Position numbers and translations under genes: made by a program. Of a DNA stretch of 64,000 nt, positions 1-7,956 are shown piece by piece; positions within the stretch are counted from its first letter, which is position 1; each line of letters starts with the position of its first letter. Location of the stretch: NCBI RefSeq assembly GCF_000412185.1, contig NZ_ASJA01000009.1, forward strand, positions 1 through 64,000, in the 5' to 3' direction. The stretch comes from Euryhalocaulis caribicus. GTDB lineage: Bacteria; Pseudomonadota; Alphaproteobacteria; Caulobacterales; Maricaulaceae. The notes beneath the pieces are model-generated. The model did no database searches and was not told the DNA's origin. It saw nothing but the letters and a program-made list of their open reading frames with translations.

Positions 1-156
1 CGATTGTCCTGCCCCCATCTCTGGCGCAACCGGCCACGGTCCGGCGCAGCGCCGTAACTGCGCGCTTGACGGCGGCCGCCCGGCTCGCCTCAATCGCGCT
101 CAATAAACACGCGCCTGAAGCGCGGAGACTGAACACCCTGTTGGAGGAGACCCCAC

Positions 157-1974
157 ATGAAACGCCTATTGCTGACAGCCGCTTCCCTGGCGGCCCTTGG
201 AACCGCCGCCTACGCGCAGGACGCCGATAGCGCCGCGGAAACGCCGACCGCCGAGGACGCGCAAGCCTTCATCGCCGACGCCGAGGCGCGGATGGAAGAG
301 CAGAGCGAATACGCCAGCCGGATTTTCTGGATCCAGAGCAATTTCATCAATTACGATTCCAACTGGCTGGCCGCCAAAGTCGGCGCGGAGCTGACCAAGA
401 TGGGTGTCGAGCTGGCCAACGGCACCAAACAATTCGAAGGCATGGACCTGCCCGCCGACACGCGCCGCAAGATGGACGCGTTGCGCACCGGCCTCACCCT
501 CCCCGCCCCGTCCACCGACGGCGCCGCCGAGGAGCTGGCTCAGATCACGACCGGCATGGAGGCCCGCTACGGCGAGGGCAAGATCGAGCTGGACGGCGAA
601 ATGGTGCCGGGCAACGACCTTGAAGCCATGATGGGCGAGGTTCGCGACCCGGCCAAACTGCAGGAAATCTGGACCAAGTGGCGGGAAATTTCCTACCCGA
701 TGAAGGACCAGTATGCCCGCATGGTCGAAATCGCCAATGAGGGCGCGGTCGAGCTGGGCTTCGACAATGTCGGCGAGATGTGGCTCTCCAATTACGACAT
801 GGAGCCCGAAGAGATGCGCGCCGAGGTGGAGCGCCTCTACGGCCAGGTCGCCCCGTTCTATGAAAAGCTCCACTGCTATGTACGGTCGGAGCTGAACGCC
901 GAATATGGCGACGACGTACAGTCCCTCACCGGCCCGATCCGCGCCGACCTGCTGGGCAATATGTGGGCGCAGGAATGGGGTCCGATCTACGACATCGTCG
1001 CCCCGGAAGGCGAAGCGGACATCAGCTATGACCTGACCGAGCGCCTGAAAGCCAACGACTACGACGCCATCAAGATGGTGGAAACGGGCGAGGCTTTCTT
1101 CACATCCCTGGGCTTCGAGCCGCTGCCGGAGACCTTCTGGGAACGGTCGCTGTTCACCAAGCCGGAGGACCGCGAGGTCGTCTGCCACGCTTCCGCCTGG
1201 GACCTGGACGATCAGGACGACATCCGCATCAAGATGTGCATCAAGATCAACGCCACGGACTTCCAGACCGTGCACCATGAACTGGGCCACAATTTTTATC
1301 AGCGCGCCTACAAGGCGCAGGACCCCATCTACCGCACCGGCGCGCATGACGGCTTCCACGAAGCCATTGGCGACATGGTGGCCCTGTCGATCACGCCGCA
1401 ATATCTCGTCGATATCGGCCTGATCGAAGAGTCGGAAATTCCCCCCGCGGAAGCCGATATCGGCCTTCTCCTCAATCAGGCGATGGACAAGATCGCCTTC
1501 CTGCCGTTCGGCTATCTGATCGATCAGTGGCGCTGGGATGTCTTCGCCGGAGAAATCAAGCCGGAGCAATATAATGACGCCTGGTGGGATTTGCGGGAGC
1601 AGTATCAGGGCATCGTTCCGCCGGGCGACCGGCCGGCCGAAGCGTTCGACCCGGGCGCGAAATACCACATCCCGGCGAACACGCCTTATCTGCGCTATTT
1701 CCTCGCCCGCATCCTGCAGTTCCAGTTCCACAAGGCCGCGTGTGAGAAAGCCGGCTGGGACGGGCCGCTGCATCGCTGCTCGGTCTACGGATCGGAAGAG
1801 GTCGGGCAGGCCTTCAACGCCATGCTGGAAGAAGGCGCCTCCCAGCCCTGGCCCGACACGCTGGAGCTTTTCACCGGCACGCGCCAGATGGACGCCTCGG
1901 CCATGGTGGAATATTTCCAGCCGCTCGAGGGATGGCTCGACGAGCAGAATGAAGGTCAGCAATGCGGCTGGTAA
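157..1974 (+). CDS. M2 family peptidyl-dipeptidase (ACE-like), secreted
   Basis: A 605-residue zinc metallopeptidase of the angiotensin-converting-enzyme family (M2), which removes dipeptides from peptide C-termini. Residues 1-21 form a typical signal peptide ending in AYAQ, so it is exported, probably to the periplasm. The zinc motif HELGH lies at 374-378, and the third ligand is Glu402 in GFHEAIGD, both in the usual M2 arrangement. The length matches a single-domain bacterial ACE. The start is supported by a GGAGGA ribosome site at 143-148. A hairpin terminator follows at 2004-2032, so it looks monocistronic. The physiological substrate is unknown; a role in peptide scavenging is an inference. 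Confidence 0.93.
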   Translation: MKRLLLTAASLAALGTAAYAQDADSAAETPTAEDAQAFIADAEARMEEQSEYASRIFWIQSNFINYDSNWLAAKVGAELTKMGVELANGTKQFEGMDLPADTRRKMDALRTGLTLPAPSTDGAAEELAQITTGMEARYGEGKIELDGEMVPGNDLEAMMGEVRDPAKLQEIWTKWREISYPMKDQYARMVEIANEGAVELGFDNVGEMWLSNYDMEPEEMRAEVERLYGQVAPFYEKLHCYVRSELNAEYGDDVQSLTGPIRADLLGNMWAQEWGPIYDIVAPEGEADISYDLTERLKANDYDAIKMVETGEAFFTSLGFEPLPETFWERSLFTKPEDREVVCHASAWDLDDQDDIRIKMCIKINATDFQTVHHELGHNFYQRAYKAQDPIYRTGAHDGFHEAIGDMVALSITPQYLVDIGLIEESEIPPAEADIGLLLNQAMDKIAFLPFGYLIDQWRWDVFAGEIKPEQYNDAWWDLREQYQGIVPPGDRPAEAFDPGAKYHIPANTPYLRYFLARILQFQFHKAACEKAGWDGPLHRCSVYGSEEVGQAFNAMLEEGASQPWPDTLELFTGTRQMDASAMVEYFQPLEGWLDEQNEGQQCGW

Positions 1975-2003
1975 GCCTTTAAGCTGATTGGTGAAACCGT
2001 GAG

Positions 2004-2032
2004 CGGGCGCGTCTTGCAGGGCGCGCCCGTTT
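2004..2032 (+). terminator. Intrinsic terminator after the M2 peptidase
   Basis: Eight perfect base pairs (CGGGCGCG at 2004-2011 with CGCGCCCG at 2022-2029) enclose a 10-nt loop and are followed by a short TTT run. It lies 30 nt past the peptidase stop and ahead of the serine dehydratase start at 2051. The T-tract is weak, so efficiency is uncertain. Confidence 0.55.
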
Positions 2033-2050
2033 GCTATCTAAGCTGCGCCT

Positions 2051-3433
2051 ATGCACGTCAGCGTCTTTGACCTTTTCAAGATCGGAATTGGCCCCTCCTC
2101 GTCCCATACGGTCGGGCCGATGGCCGCCGCGCAGGCTTACGGCCAGCGCCTGATATCCCACGGGATTCTGGAAAAGACCCATCGCGTCCAGGTCGAGCTG
2201 TTCGGCTCTCTCGCCTATACCGGGACCGGCCACGGCACCACGCCCGCCCTGTTGGTCGGGCTGGAGGGACAAAAGGCCGACGCCTTCGATCCGGAAACCC
2301 TGCCCGCGCGGCTGGAAACGATCCGCAATAATCGCCGCCTCAATCTGGCCGGCGAACGGCAGGTCGATTTCAACGAAGACGACGACATTCTATCCCGCCG
2401 CGGACAGCGCATGGATTATCACTCCAACGCCATGCGGTTTGCCGCGTTCAACGAGCATAACGCCGAGATCGATGCGGAAATCTACTATTCCGTCGGCGGC
2501 GGCTTCATCGTCACCGATGAAGAGGTGGAAGCCGGCCAGGCGGACGCGCCGAACGAACTGCCCGTCCCCTACCCGTTCGAAACCGGCGAAGACCTTCTGG
2601 AGATCGGACAACGCGAGAACCTGACCATCGCGGCCATCGCCCGCGCCAATGAACGCGCGATCCATTCAGAGGAAGAGCTGGAAAGCGGGCTCGCCGCGAT
2701 CTGGAACGCGATGTCGGAGTGTATCGACCGGGGCGTGCGCGATGACGGAATCCTGCCGGGCGGCCTGAAGGTCAAACGCCGCGCGCCGGAGATCCACCGC
2801 AAGCTGGAAAACGCCCCGCCTTCCAACGCCGACCCGCTCGCCGCGATGGACTGGGTCAATGTCTGGGCGATGGCGGTGAACGAGGAAAACGCTGCCGGCG
2901 GGCGCGTCGTCACCGCGCCGACAAACGGGGCGGCGGGCATCATCCCGGCCGTCATCAAGTTCTTTGTGCGCTACTACCGCGATCCGGGCGACAAAGCCTC
3001 GATAGAGACCTTTCTGCTGACCGCGTCCGCCATCGGCGCGCTTTACAAGAAGAACGCCTCGATCTCCGGCGCCGAAGCCGGGTGCCAGGGCGAAGTGGGG
3101 ACGGCGTGTTCCATGGCTGCGGCTGGCCTGGCGGCTGTTCTGGGCGGATCGAACGAACAGATCGAAAACGCCGCGGAAATCGCCATGGAGCACAATCTCG
3201 GCCTCACCTGCGACCCGGTGAAAGGGCTCGTTCAGATACCGTGTATAGAGCGCAACGCCATGGGCGCCATCAAGGCCATTGACGCCGCGCGCCTGGCGCT
3301 TCACGGCGACGGCACGCACCGCGTCTCGCTCGATCAGGTCATCAAGACGATGTGGGATACGGGCCGCGACATGATGGAAAAATACAAGGAAACGTCCGAA
3401 GGCGGCCTCGCCGTCAACGTGCCGGACTGCTAG
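2051..3433 (+). CDS. sdaA: L-serine ammonia-lyase (iron-sulfur L-serine dehydratase)
   Basis: Converts L-serine to pyruvate and ammonia in the cytoplasm using a [4Fe-4S] cluster rather than PLP. The 460-residue chain is the single-polypeptide type: an N-terminal beta domain beginning [17 protein letters not shown], then the catalytic alpha domain. The cluster cysteines are C345 (GCQGE), C387 (LTCDPVKG) and C398 ([10 protein letters not shown]). The protein ends in a cysteine, C460, as in enzymes where the C-terminal Cys inserts into the active site as a plug. It converges on the Lrp-type regulator with only 6 nt between the stops. Confidence 0.96.
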   Translation: MHVSVFDLFKIGIGPSSSHTVGPMAAAQAYGQRLISHGILEKTHRVQVELFGSLAYTGTGHGTTPALLVGLEGQKADAFDPETLPARLETIRNNRRLNLAGERQVDFNEDDDILSRRGQRMDYHSNAMRFAAFNEHNAEIDAEIYYSVGGGFIVTDEEVEAGQADAPNELPVPYPFETGEDLLEIGQRENLTIAAIARANERAIHSEEELESGLAAIWNAMSECIDRGVRDDGILPGGLKVKRRAPEIHRKLENAPPSNADPLAAMDWVNVWAMAVNEENAAGGRVVTAPTNGAAGIIPAVIKFFVRYYRDPGDKASIETFLLTASAIGALYKKNASISGAEAGCQGEVGTACSMAAAGLAAVLGGSNEQIENAAEIAMEHNLGLTCDPVKGLVQIPCIERNAMGAIKAIDAARLALHGDGTHRVSLDQVIKTMWDTGRDMMEKYKETSEGGLAVNVPDC

Positions 3434-3439
3434 CGCCGA

Positions 3440-3907
3440 TTATTCAGAGTCGGCGTAATCCAGCGGCACCGCCGTGGTGGATTTGATTTCTTCCATGACA
3501 AAGCTGGCGCTGACATCGGACAGGTCCACGGCGCTGATCAGCTGTTTATAGACGCGGTCATAGCCGGTGATATCCGGCACCACGACCTTCAGCAGGTAAT
3601 CCAGATCGCCGGACAGGCGGTGAAACTCGATCACTTCGGGAATCGCGTCCACGGCCTTGGCGAAATTGTTCAGCCAGTCATCGGTGTGGCGCGCGGCGCG
3701 AATGGTGACGAATACGGTCACCCCGGCCCCGACCTTGGCGCGGTTCAGCAGCGCCACGCGTTTCTCGATCACGCCTTCTTTTTCCAGCTTCTTGATCCGC
3801 CGCCAGCAAGGGGTGGCGGACATGCCTACCCGCTCGGCGATATCTGCGACCGAGCGGGAGGCGTCGTCCTGCAATTCAGCAAGAATCTTCTTGTCGAGCT
3901 CATCCAT
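3440..3907 (-). CDS. Lrp/AsnC family transcriptional regulator
   Basis: A 155-residue regulator with the standard two-part layout: an N-terminal winged helix-turn-helix (about residues 2-60, starting DELDKKILAELQ) and a C-terminal RAM ligand-binding domain (about 65-150). Proteins of this family bind amino acids as dimers or octamers. It lies next to serine dehydratase on one side and a CoA-transferase on the other, so control of amino-acid breakdown is plausible but unproven. The 72-nt leader to the CoA-transferase gene contains an ATTC-N6-GAAT dyad that could be an autoregulatory site. No ligand can be assigned from sequence. Confidence 0.9.
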   Translation of the reverse strand: MDELDKKILAELQDDASRSVADIAERVGMSATPCWRRIKKLEKEGVIEKRVALLNRAKVGAGVTVFVTIRAARHTDDWLNNFAKAVDAIPEVIEFHRLSGDLDYLLKVVVPDITGYDRVYKQLISAVDLSDVSASFVMEEIKSTTAVPLDYADSE

Positions 3908-3979
3908 TCCCTGAATCTAACATATTCTGGAACGAATGCGCGCGTATTTCACGCAGATGGATGTGCAGCCGCAATAATC

Positions 3980-4636
3980 TTACGCGGCGTGCCGTTTCAG
4001 CTGGTCGGCGACGCTGTATTCGGCCTCGGTGTTCGCCTCGACCTCTTCCGGCGTCACGTCCGGCGCCAGCTCGACCAGGACCAGGCCCTTGTCGGTGACG
4101 TCGAACACGCCCAGCGTGGTGATGATGCGGTCGACAACGCCCGTGCCGGTCAGCGGCAGCGTGCATTCTTTCAGCAGCTTCGGATCGCCGGACTTGGACG
4201 TGTGGTCCATGATCACCACGACCTTCTGCACTCCGGCGACCAGGTCCATGGCGCCGCCCATGCCTTTCACCATCTTGCCCGGAATCATCCAGTTGGCGAT
4301 ATCGCCGTTCCCGGCCACTTCCATCGCGCCCAGGATGGACAGATTGATGTGCCCGCCCCGGATCATCCCGAAGGAGTCGGAGGACGAGAAATAGCTCGTC
4401 TTGTCCAGCTCGGTGATGGTCTGTTTGCCGGCATTGATCAGGTCGGCATCGACCTCGTCCTCATAGGGAAACGGCCCCATGCCCAGCATGCCGTTCTCGG
4501 ACTGCAGGGTCACTTCCATGCCGTCCGGAATATAGTTCGCGACCAGCGTCGGAATGCCGATGCCGAGATTCACATAGAAGCCGTCTTCCAGCTCCTGCGC
4601 GGCCCGCTTGGCCATGTCTTCGCGTGTCCAGGCCAT
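3980..4636 (-). CDS. scoB: 3-oxoacid CoA-transferase, subunit B
   Basis: Beta subunit of a two-component CoA-transferase that moves CoA from succinyl-CoA to acetoacetate or a related 3-oxoacid. The family signature SENG carries the catalytic glutamate (E47 from this start), which forms the glutamyl-CoA intermediate. I chose the ATG at 4636 (218 residues, MAWTREDM); a TTG two codons upstream is possible but would overlap the preceding gene. The start is 2 nt past the subunit A stop, indicating co-translation. With phaC elsewhere in the window, a link to ketone or polyhydroxybutyrate turnover is reasonable. The exact acyl specificity is not visible. Confidence 0.93.
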   Translation of the reverse strand: MAWTREDMAKRAAQELEDGFYVNLGIGIPTLVANYIPDGMEVTLQSENGMLGMGPFPYEDEVDADLINAGKQTITELDKTSYFSSSDSFGMIRGGHINLSILGAMEVAGNGDIANWMIPGKMVKGMGGAMDLVAGVQKVVVIMDHTSKSGDPKLLKECTLPLTGTGVVDRIITTLGVFDVTDKGLVLVELAPDVTPEEVEANTEAEYSVADQLKRHAA

Positions 4637-4638
4637 GA

Positions 4639-5343
4639 TCAAGACTCCTTCTGACGCGTGGTGCGTTGTTCGATGCGTTTCTCGTGCTCGCCCTTGATGA
4701 CGCGCTGCACGAAAATGCCCGGCGTGTGGATCAGGTCGGGATCCAGCTCGCCCGGCTCGACGATCTCCTCGACCTCGGCGACCGTCACCTTGCCGGCCGT
4801 CGCCATCATCGGATTGAAGTTCCGCGCGGTCTTCCGGTAGACCAGATTGCCTTCCGTATCCGCCTTCCAGGCCTTCACGACCGAAAGATCGGCCACCAGC
4901 CCGGTCTCGAGGATATAGGTTTCCCCGTTGAATTCCTTGTGCTCCTTGCCCTCGGCGATCATCGTTCCGACGCCGGTCTTGGTATAGAAGCCCGGAATGC
5001 CCGCGCCGCCGGCGCGGCAGCGTTCGGCCAGCGTGCCCTGCGGATTGAATTCCAGCTCCAGCTCGCCGCTCAGATACTGTTTCTCGAAGGTCTTGTTCTC
5101 CCCGACATAGGAGGAGATCATCTTCTTGATCTGGCGCGTCTGCAGCAGCAGGCCCAGCCCGAAATCGTCCACGCCTGCATTATTGGAAATGAAGGTCAGG
5201 TCCTTCACGCCGGAATCGCGCAGGGCCGTGATCAGGTTTTCGGGAATGCCGCACAGGCCGAAACCGCCGGCCATGATGGTCATGCCGTCGAACAGCACGC
5301 CATCCAGCGCCGCGGCGGCGTCGGGATAAACCTTTTTCATCAA
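4639..5343 (-). CDS. scoA: 3-oxoacid CoA-transferase, subunit A
   Basis: Alpha subunit (234 residues) partnering the downstream subunit B. It carries the glycine-rich CoA-transferase family I signature [10 protein letters not shown] near residues 27-36 and the usual C-terminal [13 protein letters not shown] segment. It is the first gene of a two-gene operon; its stop and the scoB ATG are 2 nt apart. The 91-nt region upstream separates it from the YihY gene, which is on the same strand, so a promoter must lie there or within yihY; I see no clear consensus. Confidence 0.93.
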   Translation of the reverse strand: MMKKVYPDAAAALDGVLFDGMTIMAGGFGLCGIPENLITALRDSGVKDLTFISNNAGVDDFGLGLLLQTRQIKKMISSYVGENKTFEKQYLSGELELEFNPQGTLAERCRAGGAGIPGFYTKTGVGTMIAEGKEHKEFNGETYILETGLVADLSVVKAWKADTEGNLVYRKTARNFNPMMATAGKVTVAEVEEIVEPGELDPDLIHTPGIFVQRVIKGEHEKRIEQRTTRQKES

Positions 5344-5434
5344 TCGCCTCTTGGAGTTGAAGTCTCAATCCGTCTCGTTGCGGTGCTTGTAACGCATCCG
5401 CGCGGCGCAATTCCAGCCGTCACGCGCATTGTTT

Positions 5435-6343
5435 CTAGTCCGCCGCAGCCCGTTCTGCCTGCGCCTGCAGCCGCGCTTCGCGTTCATTGATCTCGATTTC
5501 GGCCTCGGTCGCCAGCGCCGCGCCGAAGAAAACCGCGTAGGCCGCGACATAAATCCACATCAGGAACACCACGACCGCGCCGATGGAGCCGTAGGTCGCC
5601 CGGAAATCGGCCAGATCCGCCACGTAATAAGTAAAGCCCCGCGCCGCCAGCGCCCAGATAAGCGTCGCCGTGCCGGCCCCGATGACCGAGGCGCGCCAGC
5701 GCACCCGCCCTTCCCCCATCGCAAAGCGGTACAGCATGGCCAGCGACAGTCCCATGCCCCCGGTCGCCCACAGCTTCACATCGCCCAGAATGCCGCGCAC
5801 CAGCTCCAGATCGACCGGCAGCGCCCCCAGGATGACCGGCAGGATCACGATCAGCACGCTGGCCATGAAGGCTGCGAAGATCGCCGCGACGGTCAGGCCC
5901 GCTGCCAGCAGGTTGAAGGATAGTATGCCCCGCACGTCTTCCGCCGTGCAGACACGGTTTAGCCCGGCCAGCAGGGCCTTCACCCCGCGCATGGCGCCGT
6001 ATCCGGCAATGCCGAACGCCACCGCGCCCTGCACGGAGAGAACCCGCCGCGGGGCTTCCGCCAGGGAATGAAGCTGGTCAAGGAATAGCTGTTCGGCCTG
6101 CGGCGGCAGAACGATGGCCAGCCGCTCCACGGCCGTCGCCGCCTCGTCGGGCGAGGCAAACAGGCCGTATAGCGACACCGCCACGGCGATTCCGGGAAAC
6201 ACGGCCAGCAATCCGAAGAAGGAAACACCGCCGGCGAACAGCATCACGTCGCGGCCATTGAATCGCCGCCACGTGCGGCGGGCCACCCGCCACAGCGTCG
6301 CAATCCAGCTCAGTACGGGATCATCTTGAATCAGATCGGCCAT
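5435..6343 (-). CDS. YihY/BrkB family inner-membrane protein
   Basis: A 302-residue polytopic membrane protein of the YihY/BrkB (former Rbn) family, with about six hydrophobic segments, starting around residue 35 (VMLFAGGVSFFGLLAVFPGI) and ending near 280 (VVVFLMWIYVAAYAVFFGAALA). The early claim that the family contains RNase BN has been withdrawn; function remains unclear. The cytoplasmic C-terminal tail is rich in Glu, Arg and Ala, typical of the family. It is the upstream gene of a leftward group with the CoA-transferase genes, but the 91-nt gap argues for separate control. Confidence 0.87.
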   Translation of the reverse strand: MADLIQDDPVLSWIATLWRVARRTWRRFNGRDVMLFAGGVSFFGLLAVFPGIAVAVSLYGLFASPDEAATAVERLAIVLPPQAEQLFLDQLHSLAEAPRRVLSVQGAVAFGIAGYGAMRGVKALLAGLNRVCTAEDVRGILSFNLLAAGLTVAAIFAAFMASVLIVILPVILGALPVDLELVRGILGDVKLWATGGMGLSLAMLYRFAMGEGRVRWRASVIGAGTATLIWALAARGFTYYVADLADFRATYGSIGAVVVFLMWIYVAAYAVFFGAALATEAEIEINEREARLQAQAERAAAD

Positions 6344-6385
6344 TTCGCAGCCGACATTGCCCGAGCTTTGCGTAAAATGCGAGAC

Positions 6386-6414
6386 GCCGGCCCAAGGGTT
6401 AACTTCGGGCCGGC
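6386..6414. other. Perfect inverted repeat between yihY and the popA-like gene
   Basis: GCCGGCCC at 6386-6393 pairs with GGGCCGGC at 6407-6414 across a 13-nt loop; a TTTT run follows at 6419-6422 on the + strand. It lies in the 251-nt region between two divergently transcribed genes, where a terminator is not expected. It could be an operator, an attenuator ahead of the popA-like gene, or chance in GC-rich DNA. The rest of the region shows nothing recognisable. Confidence 0.35.
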
Positions 6415-6594
6415 GCCGTTTTCGCCGTCAAGCGACGAAGTCTTGGCGGGTAGCGAGGGACAGATGACACCCGCCTCAACTTCGATGATGACCCTAACGG
6501 AGCCCCGCTGAATGGCGCATGAATGGCTGCAAGCCCTTTTCTAAAAGGGAAATCGGGCGTTTAATGTAGCCATTACGGGGGATTTCTGAACGGC

Positions 6595-7956
6595 ATGTCG
6601 AAGCTTGCGCGCATTCTTCTGGCCGGTGCCGATCAAAAGCGGCTGCTGCCGATCGCCAGCCGTCTGGAGGAAACCGGCCTGCCAACCGTGACCGCCGGCT
6701 CCGCGGCCGCCGCTGTTGCGGCGTGCGAGGATCTGCACCCGGCCGCCCTCATCATCGACGGTCAGGACATCACGGCCGACGACGCCACGCGCCTGTCCGC
6801 CGCGGTCCGCCGCCGCGCCGCGATTCCCGTCATAGTCCTGTGGCCCGCTGACGCGCCGCCGGCGCCGGAAACCGCCTTCGACGCGGTTCTGCGCCATCCG
6901 GTTCACCCGGCGCAGGCCGTCTCCCGCGTCCAGAACGCCCTGCGCCATGGCGTGATGAAGCAGGAAGCCGCCCTGCGTCAGCAAACGCTTTCCACGCTCG
7001 GCATACAGACCCCGGATATCGACGCCTCGGGACAAGGCGCGCTGAATGTCCTGTTCGTGGGCGAGGCCGACCCCGCCTTCATGGGCCTGCGCAATGCGCT
7101 GGGGGCTGCGCGCGTCAATGTCGTCGCCGCCTTCACCTCCTTCACCGCGTTCGATTACCTGCACGACCGGAATTTCCACGCCATCGTGCTCAACGCCCTC
7201 AAGAATAACGAGCCGGCCTTCACCATCTGCAGCGCCCTGCGGCGGAATTCCCGCCTGTTTCACGTACCCGCCCTGATCCTTCACGACCCGTCCCGCTTCG
7301 ACGCCGCCGATGAAATCTTTGCGCGCGGGGCCAGCGACCTGCTGTCTGTGCAGGCGCCCGAGACCGAATCGGCGGACCGCATCGTGACGCTGGCGCGGGA
7401 GCGCGCGGAGGGCCTCGCCGTCCGCAACGCGTTTGAATGTATCCGGGAAGGCCGCGTGCTGGACGCCGGCACGGGCCTTTTCAACCGCGATATGTGCGCC
7501 GCCCACCTCAAGGCGATGGGCGAGGCCGCGGGACGGGAAGACCGTCCCCTCTCCTTCATCGCCGTCCGCGCCAACAGTTCCGCCCTGGAACACGCCCGCC
7601 CCGCGCCGGATCAACTGGCCCGCGCGCGGAACGAATTTGGCTCTATGCTTCGCTATCTGGTCCGCCCCGAAGATTTCGCCGCGCGGCTGGACAGCGGCGT
7701 TTTCCTGATCGCCATGCCCGGCGCGGTCGAAGGCGAAGCGGAAGAGGCCGCCAAGCGCATCTCCATGGTCTCGGACTGCAGCGCCTTTGCCGAGGATTCG
7801 CGGGGCGACACGGTGCGCCTGCGTATGCGCTGCGCGGTGGCCGAGCGTCAGCCCGGCGAAACGGGCATCCAGCTCCTCAACCGCGCGATTGGCGGTCTCG
7901 GCATAGCCTCGGTTACGCCGCGGCCCGGTGAATCTGTTCCGACAGGGCTCGCGTAA
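6595..7956 (+). CDS. popA: PopA-like cyclic-di-GMP effector (REC-REC-degenerate GGDEF)
   Basis: A 453-residue protein laid out like PleD/PopA: receiver 1 (about 5-120), receiver 2 (about 150-275) and a C-terminal GGDEF-like domain (about 285-440). The GGDEF signature is replaced by LDSGV (365-369), so cyclase activity is not expected. The inhibitory-site motif R357-P-E-D360 is intact and aligns with the c-di-GMP-binding RxxD of PleD. From memory, the PopA I-site arginine of Caulobacter is also residue 357. Receiver 1 keeps a candidate Asp (LIIDG) but lacks the usual acidic pair; receiver 2 has Asn (IVLNA) in the Asp position. In Caulobacter PopA links c-di-GMP to ClpXP-dependent CtrA degradation; the same role here is inferred. 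Its last 44 bp overlap mfd tail-to-tail. Confidence 0.8.
   Translation: MSKLARILLAGADQKRLLPIASRLEETGLPTVTAGSAAAAVAACEDLHPAALIIDGQDITADDATRLSAAVRRRAAIPVIVLWPADAPPAPETAFDAVLRHPVHPAQAVSRVQNALRHGVMKQEAALRQQTLSTLGIQTPDIDASGQGALNVLFVGEADPAFMGLRNALGAARVNVVAAFTSFTAFDYLHDRNFHAIVLNALKNNEPAFTICSALRRNSRLFHVPALILHDPSRFDAADEIFARGASDLLSVQAPETESADRIVTLARERAEGLAVRNAFECIREGRVLDAGTGLFNRDMCAAHLKAMGEAAGREDRPLSFIAVRANSSALEHARPAPDQLARARNEFGSMLRYLVRPEDFAARLDSGVFLIAMPGAVEGEAEEAAKRISMVSDCSAFAEDSRGDTVRLRMRCAVAERQPGETGIQLLNRAIGGLGIASVTPRPGESVPTGLA

Noticed and set aside
166-1962. 598-residue open frame opposite the M2 peptidase
   Set aside because: Antisense shadow: the peptidase has a signal peptide, a ribosome site and intact active-site motifs, whereas this frame has no recognisable domain.
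6326-6511. A 61-codon open frame between yihY and the popA-like gene
   Set aside because: It starts inside yihY on the other strand, lacks a ribosome site, and resembles no known small protein.
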